Positions 9,390-12,967 of a stretch of DNA of 12,967 nucleotides are shown piece after piece. Numbering within the stretch: the stretch's first letter is position 1; each line of letters opens with the position of its first letter. The notes beneath the pieces were generated by a model. The model saw only the letters and a list, made by a program, of their open reading frames with translations, did not search any database and had not been told where the DNA came from. Position numbers and translations under genes: made by a program. Where the stretch lies: the NCBI GenBank assembly GCA_003170575.1, contig PMZB01000082.1, forward strand, positions 1 through 12,967, read 5' to 3'. This stretch comes from Chlamydiia bacterium. Its GTDB lineage: Bacteria > Chlamydiota > Chlamydiia > Chlamydiales > FEN-1388.

Positions 9390-9456
9390 ACCACCTTTGA
9401 ATAAATAGCATCAAGATCTCACTATAATCTCGCATACATACATTTCAAAAATAAAG
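9390..9456 (-). repeat. 67-bp promoter-region repeat, unit 1
   Basis: This segment matches 10186-10252 at 65 of 67 positions by eye. It spans the predicted promoter and the start of the leader of copy 1. Next to it, CAAAAATAAAG occurs twice (9446-9456 and 9471-9481) around a 25-bp stretch missing from the other unit, as expected for a slippage duplication or deletion. The extra stretch contains TTCTA-AGC-TAGAA, a weak hairpin just after the stop of copy 2. Confidence 0.85.
9421..9448 (-). promoter_or_regulatory. Predicted sigma-70-type promoter of copy 1
   Basis: On the - strand TTGAAA (9443-9448) and TATAGT (9421-9426) are separated by 16 nt and each match consensus at five of six positions. 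The same promoter, with identical hexamers and spacing, lies upstream of copy 2, which supports it. The expected transcript starts near 9414, about 87 nt before the ATG. Confidence 0.6.
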
Positions 9457-9483
9457 CTTCTAGCTTAGAACAAAAATAAAGGG

Positions 9484-10125
9484 TTAAGTCGGGTTAGGCA
9501 AGCCCTTCAATGCACCAACTTGGCTAGCATTGGACCGATGAGGCCATACATAAGAAACCGTAGCCCAGATGTTCAGCGCCAATAGAGCACTGCATGCTGC
9601 TATCCCGAGTGGATAGACAGTTAAGCAAGCGGCCGCTAATCCCAATACGATAGCTCCAATATTTGCTACCTTCACTATCGTCATTAAAGTTTTTTCTGTA
9701 TCATCCAAAATTCTACCAAACCTTTCCCAATGAAATCTTTTCGCTGCTATTTGCATAAGTTTGAATGCTATCGGAGTAGCTAAAATGAAAGCTCCAGCAG
9801 TATACGCTACAACATTCCCACAAAAGTCGGCATAGGGCGCCCTCTTCACAGCAGAATATCCCCACGCCAATTGATCAGCCTTAGTGCCATGCCAAGGATA
9901 GGCGGGAAGACCATGCCAACGGACAGCATCTTCAACCAGTTTATATAAGTAGATGGCCGAGAGGGAAGCAAAAGGGATAAGCTGTGTTATTTTAGCAACC
10001 GTACTAAGAATCGGCTGTTTAACCTTAGCGTCAACTACATTTGCAATTGTTAAAGGGATCTCGGCCAGTTCAAAAATAGGCAATAAAGCCCTAACAATTT
10101 CAGCCGCATCGATTTGAAAACCCAT
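9484..10125 (-). CDS. Tandem-family membrane protein, copy 2 (Inc-like, unknown function)
   Basis: A 213-residue paralogue of copies 1, 3 and 4. Hydrophobic segments are about residues 42-62 and 101-123, plus the bilobed pair 147-169 and 172-194 separated only by VYPLG. Between the second segment and the pair sits the conserved basic-amphipathic stretch AAKRFHWERFGRIL...EKTLMT, probably cytosol-facing or at the membrane surface. The variable loop (62-100) contains WHGLPAYPWHGTKADQLAW, which resembles copy 1 here although the preceding segment does not. The start ATG at 10125 has AAGGGA four bases upstream. The leader shares TTTCATAAGGG with copy 1. A promoter is predicted at 10217-10244. No catalytic motif is visible; a structural or host-membrane role is conceivable but unproven. 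Confidence 0.8.
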   Translation of the reverse strand: MGFQIDAAEIVRALLPIFELAEIPLTIANVVDAKVKQPILSTVAKITQLIPFASLSAIYLYKLVEDAVRWHGLPAYPWHGTKADQLAWGYSAVKRAPYADFCGNVVAYTAGAFILATPIAFKLMQIAAKRFHWERFGRILDDTEKTLMTIVKVANIGAIVLGLAAACLTVYPLGIAACSALLALNIWATVSYVWPHRSNASQVGALKGLPNPT

Positions 10126-10185
10126 ACAGTCCCTTATGAAACCAAAATTTATATTCTTAAAATCAAAGGAAAGTCAAGATCATAC

Positions 10186-10252
10186 ACCACCTTTGAATAA
10201 ACAGCATCAAGATCGCACTATAATCTCGCATACATACATTTCAAAAATAAAG
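10186..10252 (-). repeat. 67-bp promoter-region repeat, unit 2
   Basis: Second unit of the repeat at 9390-9456, differing at two positions. It directly abuts the GGGTTAAGTC that contains the stop of copy 3, so the duplicated block probably included the gene end and the following promoter. Confidence 0.85.
10217..10244 (-). promoter_or_regulatory. Predicted sigma-70-type promoter of copy 2
   Basis: TTGAAA (10239-10244) and TATAGT (10217-10222) on the - strand with a 16-nt spacer, identical in hexamers and spacing to the promoter of copy 1. It begins within 15 nt of the end of copy 3. Confidence 0.6.
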
Positions 10253-10254
10253 GG

Positions 10255-10824
10255 TTAAGTCGGGTTAGGCAAGGCCTTCAATGCACTAACTTGGCTAGCA
10301 TTGGACCGATGAGGCCATATATAAGAAACTGTAGCCCAGACGTTTGCCGCCAATAGAGCGCTGCAAGCTACTATCCCGAGTGGATAGACAAGAGAGATAG
10401 CTGTCGCTAATCCCAATACAAGAACTCCAATATTTGCAATCTTTACGATCGTCATTAAAGTTTTTTCTGTAGCATTCAAAATTCTACCAAACCTTTCCCA
10501 ATGAAATCTTTTCGCAGCGATTTGCAAGAGTTTGAATGTTATCGGAGCGGCTAGAATGAAAGCACCAGCGGTATACCATGCGACATTCGCCAAAAAATCG
10601 GCACTTTTAAGAGGTAGCTCAAGCCAAAAGATAGCATGGCGAACCTTTTCGTGTAGGTCCCAAGCCCAAAAGTATGCAATAGGAACGAGCTGTGTTATTT
10701 TTGCAACCGTACTAAGAATCGGCTTCTTAACTTTAGCATCAACTATATTTGCAATTGTAAAAGGGATTTCGACAGCTCCAAGAAACCCAAGTACCCCCCC
10801 AGCATCAATATTGATACTCAACAT
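10255..10824 (-). CDS. Tandem-family membrane protein, copy 3 (short variant)
   Basis: A 189-residue paralogue, about 25-30 residues shorter than copies 1 and 2 because the middle loop is reduced: after WDLHEKVRHAIFWLELPL it goes straight to KSADFLANVAWYT. The N-terminal block (EIPFTIANIVDAKVKKPIL) and the bilobed hydrophobic C-terminus (about 127-147 and 150-170, joined by VYPLG) are intact, as is the terminal WPHRSNASQV...LPNPT. The segment TQLVPIAYFWA and its codons match copy 1 far better than copy 2, pointing to recombination between copies. The start ATG at 10824 follows GAGGGA. Its upstream region is unrelated to those of copies 1 and 2 and runs into the flank of the IS200-type element; a separate promoter is predicted at 10848-10876. 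Confidence 0.78.
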   Translation of the reverse strand: MLSINIDAGGVLGFLGAVEIPFTIANIVDAKVKKPILSTVAKITQLVPIAYFWAWDLHEKVRHAIFWLELPLKSADFLANVAWYTAGAFILAAPITFKLLQIAAKRFHWERFGRILNATEKTLMTIVKIANIGVLVLGLATAISLVYPLGIVACSALLAANVWATVSYIWPHRSNASQVSALKALPNPT

Positions 10825-10847
10825 AAATCCCTCAATAAAATAAAAAT

Positions 10848-10876
10848 AACATACTATTGAAAGCGGATAAAGTCAA
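10848..10876 (-). promoter_or_regulatory. Predicted promoter of copy 3, next to the IS200-type element
   Basis: TTGACT (10871-10876, five of six) and TATGTT (10848-10853, four of six) on the - strand with a 17-nt spacer. It lies 20-odd bases from the start codon and just outside the outermost hairpin of the insertion element, so the element may have altered expression of copy 3. Confidence 0.45.
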
Positions 10877-10900
10877 TATGATAAACCAAATTCAATGACT

Positions 10901-10980
10901 TACCGGCTAAAGCCGGTAGATTGGTAGCCGCATAAATGCGGATTAAGACTAAAGTCATCTAAATTTCGCATAAAATGCGA
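10901..10980 (-). repeat. Cluster of four hairpins with a common TAAA core
   Basis: Read on the + strand: TACCGGC-TAAA-GCCGGTA (10901-10918), CCGCA-TAAA-TGCGG (10928-10941), GAC-TAAA-GTC (10947-10956) and TCGCA-TAAAA-TGCGA (10966-10980). Stems differ but are perfect, and the central TAAA is constant. The last one abuts the tnpA stop. They probably form the transposase-recognised end of the element, and could also terminate tnpA transcripts. Confidence 0.7.
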
Positions 10981-10981
10981 C

Positions 10982-11440
10982 TTAAGTACTATCCTGAGCT
11001 GGCTGTTCATCCCAAATCTTGAAATTTGAGCACTCTTCTGTCTGCTCTTCTATATATGCCTTGACCTGTTCTTCAGTAGTCGCTCCAACCGTTGCGCAGA
11101 AATACCCTCTCCCCCACAAATGTTGTCCCCAATACTTCTTTCTCAAAGCAGGAAACTCTCTTTGTAGCAGAAAAGAGCTTCGACCTTTTAGAAGCTGGAC
11201 CAATTTTGCCGGAGACAGATGTGCTGGAGCACTTAGCAACATGTGGATGTGATTCTGTCGAATATTCCCTTTCACAATGCTTATTTCTTTTTCCCCGCAT
11301 ATTTGCCTGATTATATCTCTCACCCTTAGCGCTATCTCTCCAGTCAGCACGCCGTAGCTATATTTGGATTTCCAAACAATATGATATTTCAGATCTAACA
11401 CTGTATGAGCCCCTTTCCTATAACGGTCTCTATCTTGCAT
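10982..11440 (-). CDS. tnpA: IS200-type Y1 (HUH) transposase TnpA
   Basis: Single-strand DNA transposase of the IS200/IS605 family, 152 residues, which is the usual full length. The HUH metal site is H64-I-H66 in QNHIHMLLSAP. The catalytic tyrosine is Y129 in the C-terminal helix VKAYIEEQ, after the typical GRGYFCATVG strand. The N-terminal HTVLDLKYHIVWKSKY is also characteristic. All catalytic residues are present and there is no frameshift, so the enzyme may be active. The ATG at 11440 is chosen because AAGGAGGT lies just upstream; the frame stays open to 11473 but the extra residues do not belong to the family. TACAAT upstream (about 11465-11470 on the - strand) could be a -10. Enzymes of this type cut at hairpin ends and move by excision as single-stranded circles. 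Confidence 0.95.
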   Translation of the reverse strand: MQDRDRYRKGAHTVLDLKYHIVWKSKYSYGVLTGEIALRVRDIIRQICGEKEISIVKGNIRQNHIHMLLSAPAHLSPAKLVQLLKGRSSFLLQREFPALRKKYWGQHLWGRGYFCATVGATTEEQVKAYIEEQTEECSNFKIWDEQPAQDST

Positions 11441-11486
11441 CACAACCTCCTTTTTAGTGGAGGATTGTATCAAATTTATATGATTC

Positions 11487-11498
11487 CGCCTAAAGGCG
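11487..11498 (-). repeat. Upstream hairpin of the IS200-type element
   Basis: CGCC-TAAA-GGCG, a perfect hairpin with the same TAAA core as the four downstream hairpins. Its position upstream of tnpA fits the left-end palindrome recognised by TnpA. Confidence 0.6.
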
Positions 11499-11573
11499 AA
11501 GGGTTATACCCGGCCCCATGGAAATCAAATTAAGGGAAACCGTATCGTCACAAAAAAATCTAGAGGTTTTCAT
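11490..11573 (-). other. 27-residue reading frame running into the IS hairpin
   Basis: ATG at 11573, preceded by GAGAG, opens a frame that begins MKTSRFFCDDTV and stops at TAG within the left hairpin of the IS element. It may be the 5' end of a gene truncated by the insertion, or chance. I recognise nothing in it. Confidence 0.2.
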
Positions 11574-11639
11574 TACAAAACTCTCTTCAATATTTAAAAG
11601 GTACGAGTTTAGCAACAAAAACCTACATGAGAAGTAAAA

Positions 11640-11653
11640 GCCATGTCCATGGC
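11640..11653 (-). terminator. Possible rplQ terminator downstream of copy A
   Basis: GCCATG-GA-CATGGC followed by TTTTAC on the - strand, 9 nt past the stop of the truncated rplQ copy. It may be the original rplQ terminator, left beside copy A. It is absent after copy B. The U-tract is short. Confidence 0.4.
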
Positions 11654-11661
11654 AGACTTAA

Positions 11662-11898
11662 CTACTCTGGCAGATACTCGATCACACAGCTTTCGGCGCA
11701 GTCTCCGCGGCGGGCAAGAGGCAGGCGCGAAATTCTGGTGTACCCACCATTTCGTTTCTGGAAACGTGGACCAAGTACAGTGAAGAGCTTGTCGATAACA
11801 AGACGATCACCAGAGTAAGAGTTTTTATCACCATCCTTGACAGCTTTGCGTTCTTTTGGAGTTAAGGTATTTCTACGCACCATCATCTCCGCAATCGC
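11662..11898 (-). repeat. Direct repeat of the rplQ 3' end, copy A part
   Basis: Pairs with 12731-12967 at an offset of 1069 bp, same orientation, with 234 of 237 bases identical. The three mismatches all lie within the last 70 bp of the gene. Homology ends exactly at the stop codon on one side; on the other it is cut by the window end. Confidence 0.95.
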
Positions 11899-11979
11899 AA
11901 GGCGGCGGTTAGCAAGTGAATCATCTTTCGCAAGAGTGACCATTTGATCGGCAAAACGACGTAGCTCTTTTGCTTTGGC
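11662..11979 (-). pseudogene. rplQ: Truncated 3' copy of rplQ (ribosomal protein L17), copy A
   Basis: About 105 residues of L17 from [12 protein letters not shown] to the natural stop, with the family blocks [19 protein letters not shown] and RNGGYTRIS. The chlamydial-type insertion with [12 protein letters not shown] lies in the middle. Roughly the first 38 residues of L17, including the basic rRNA-binding start, are missing, so this cannot be a functional L17. On the - strand the fragment begins within two codons of the TAA of membrane-family copy 4 and is in the same reading frame as it. The overlap with copy B is 237 nt with three differences (11668, 11716, 11728), all synonymous. An internal ATG at 11943 could be translated only as a fragment. 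Confidence 0.88.
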
Positions 11980-11985
11980 AAAGGG

Positions 11986-12613
11986 TTAAGTCGGGTTAGG
12001 CAAGGCCTTCAATGTACCAACTTGGCTAGCACCAGAGCGATGAGGCCATACATAAGAAACCGTAGCCCAGATGTTCAGCGCCAAAAGAGCACTGCATGCT
12101 ACTATTCCGAGCGGATAGACAGCAAGGCAGGCTCCCGTTAATCCCAATACAAGAGCTACAATATTTGCTATTTTTACCATGGTCATAAAAGTTTTTTCTG
12201 CGGCATTCAAAATTCTTCCAAGCCTTCCCCAATGAAATCTTTTTGCAGCTACTTGCATAACTTTGAAAAGTATCGGAGCGGCGAGAATGAGAGCGCCAGA
12301 GGTATACTTTACAACATCGACCAAGAATATGGCACAACCGGTTCTAGCATGCGAGATATCCCACTCTCTCTCTCCCCAAGGACCGGAAGGAAGGCCATAG
12401 TGCAGAATAATATGATGGACCAATCCACCTAAAGAAGGCCGCAGCAAAGACAGCGATAGGAATAAGCTGTGTTATTTTTGCTGCGGTTTTAAGAATCGGT
12501 TGCTTAACTGTAGCGTCAACTACATTTGCAATAGTAAGAGGTATTTCTGCCAGTTCAAAAGGTAGTAAACAAAATCTTATGAGATCTGCAGCAGGAATGT
12601 AATTTATGCCCAC
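11986..12613 (-). pseudogene. Tandem-family membrane protein, copy 4 (frameshifted)
   Basis: Fourth member of the family. It starts at GTG 12613 (preceded by GAGAGGGGGA) as MGINYIPAADL, carries FELAEIPLTIANVVDATVKQPIL, and continues to ITQLIPIAVFAAAF. There the frame is lost: one extra base in the CTTTA of the - strand (about 12430-12436) shifts reading, and the family sequence resumes as LGGLVHHIILHYGLPSGPWG through to WPHRSGASQV...LPNPT. The total span, 628 nt, is 3 x 209 + 1, as a single-base insertion predicts. Both halves otherwise look undamaged, so the break is recent, or a sequencing error, or less likely a programmed shift. Its leader is unlike those of copies 1-3. It lies between the two rplQ 3' copies. 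Confidence 0.85.
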
Positions 12614-12730
12614 GAATCCCCCTCTCAGCTTAAAGATGGAATAAATATAGGTTACCGCAAAGTTATCTAATCCAAATTGCAAGTGACTTGCCGTCGACCG
12701 AAGGGAGGAGCCAAATCACTTGGAATTTCT
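12614..12730 (-). other. Spacer between rplQ copy B and family copy 4
   Basis: 117 bp unrelated to the sequence that follows rplQ copy A. It contains GCAAGTCACTTGC (12679-12691), a short palindrome that could end rplQ transcripts, though no U-tract follows. TATATT near the copy 4 start could be a -10, but no convincing -35 is at the right distance. Confidence 0.4.
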
Positions 12731-12967
12731 CTACTCCGGCAGATACTCGATCACACAGCTTTCGGCGCAGTCTCCGCGGCGGGCTAGAGGCAGGCGTGAA
12801 ATTCTGGTGTACCCACCATTTCGTTTCTGGAAACGTGGACCAAGTACAGTGAAGAGCTTGTCGATAACAAGACGATCACCAGAGTAAGAGTTTTTATCAC
12901 CATCCTTGACAGCTTTGCGTTCTTTTGGAGTTAAGGTATTTCTACGCACCATCATCTCCGCAATCGC
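12731..12967 (-). CDS. rplQ: Ribosomal protein L17, C-terminal part (copy B, cut by window end)
   Basis: L17 is a component of the 50S ribosomal subunit near the exit tunnel. Only the last 78 residues plus the stop are inside the window; the gene continues past 12967 on the - strand. The sequence reads [23 protein letters not shown], then [19 protein letters not shown] and ends CVIEYLPE, the chlamydial form of L17 with its internal insertion. Its protein sequence is identical to copy A over this range. This is the likelier functional copy because it is the upstream one, where rpoA and the ribosomal operon would be expected, but that cannot be confirmed here; it could itself be another truncated repeat. 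Confidence 0.85.
   Translation of the reverse strand, partial: AIAEMMVRRNTLTPKERKAVKDGDKNSYSGDRLVIDKLFTVLGPRFQKRNGGYTRISRLPLARRGDCAESCVIEYLPE
12731..12967 (-). repeat. Direct repeat of the rplQ 3' end, copy B part
   Basis: Partner of the repeat at 11662-11898. The full repeat may be longer, up to the roughly 320 bp represented in copy A, if copy B continues intact beyond the window. Confidence 0.95.

Larger units (their letters stand above)
10895..11505 (-). mobile_element. IS200/IS605-type element, tnpA only
   Basis: A single-gene element: tnpA flanked by imperfect palindromes instead of terminal inverted repeats, as known for IS200. Beyond the tnpA stop lie hairpins at 10901-10918, 10928-10941, 10947-10956 and 10966-10980; on the other side lies one at 11487-11498. 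No tnpB is present. Exact ends cannot be set without an empty-site comparison, so the coordinates are approximate. It sits between the truncated rplQ copy A and the three intact membrane-family genes. Confidence 0.65.

Noticed and set aside
10532..10843. A 103-codon + strand frame opposite family copy 3
   Set aside because: It lies antisense to a gene whose protein is conserved across four copies, has no ribosome binding site and no equivalent in the other copies.
10895..11505. tnpB or accessory RNA gene linked to the IS200-type element
   Set aside because: No TnpB-like reading frame is present in the window and the flanking space is too small; no omega-RNA-type signal could be supported.
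11662..11943. Truncated rplQ copy A as a functional short ribosomal protein from its internal ATG
   Set aside because: It would lack about a third of L17, including the conserved N-terminal region that contacts rRNA, and has no ribosome binding site.
8662..12613. CRISPR array as an explanation of the repeated sequence at 8.6-12.6 kb
   Set aside because: The repeats are whole genes and promoter segments hundreds of bases apart, not short regular repeats with unique spacers.
11986..12613. Copy 4 as two separate small genes
   Set aside because: The two frames together align to one family member end to end, and the second frame begins at a TTG without a ribosome binding site inside that alignment.

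Overview
The window looks like chromosomal DNA of a member of the Chlamydiae, probably one of the amoeba- or arthropod-associated 'environmental' lineages rather than Chlamydia itself. I infer this from three things. L17 (rplQ) sequence carries an internal insertion, with a MVRxNTLT motif, that I know from chlamydial L17. The rplQ-to-gapA gene order is, from memory, the chlamydial order (rpoA-rplQ-gapA). ComEC is of the short chlamydial type. No database search was possible, so family or genus is not assigned.

Layout. Positions 1-483 hold no confident gene; a plausible promoter for valS lies near 441. On the + strand follow valS (484-3336), a small lipoprotein gene (3415-3840) and a LicD-family gene with a signal peptide (3848-4867). 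Everything after that is on the - strand. Read 5' to 3' on that strand, the order is: rplQ 3' end (copy B, cut by the window end), a frameshifted member of a membrane-protein family (copy 4), a second, 5'-truncated rplQ 3' end (copy A), an IS200-type tnpA with hairpin-rich flanks, three intact members of the same membrane-protein family (copies 3, 2, 1), gapA, a Pro/Glu/Arg-rich protein gene and comEC. comEC and the LicD gene converge and share their stop-codon bases.

The ordinary part is housekeeping: valyl-tRNA synthetase, glyceraldehyde-3-phosphate dehydrogenase, L17 and the DNA-uptake channel ComEC. The unusual part is about 8.6-12.7 kb, where at least 4 kb of accessory DNA separates gapA from rplQ. 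It holds a four-member tandem family of small multi-pass membrane proteins. Each ends in a bilobed hydrophobic hairpin like that of chlamydial inclusion-membrane (Inc) proteins. The ends are strongly conserved and the middle loop varies in sequence and length. Two members have near-identical promoter regions. The members look mosaic, which suggests gene conversion, and one is broken by a 1-nt frameshift.

The rplQ 3' end occurs twice, 1069 bp apart, with 3 differences in 237 nt, all synonymous. The two copies flank the frameshifted gene. This fits either insertion of a cassette that rebuilt the end of a ribosomal protein gene or a local duplication. That island, and the IS200 element whose five flanking hairpins all share a TAAA core, are the parts most worth following up.
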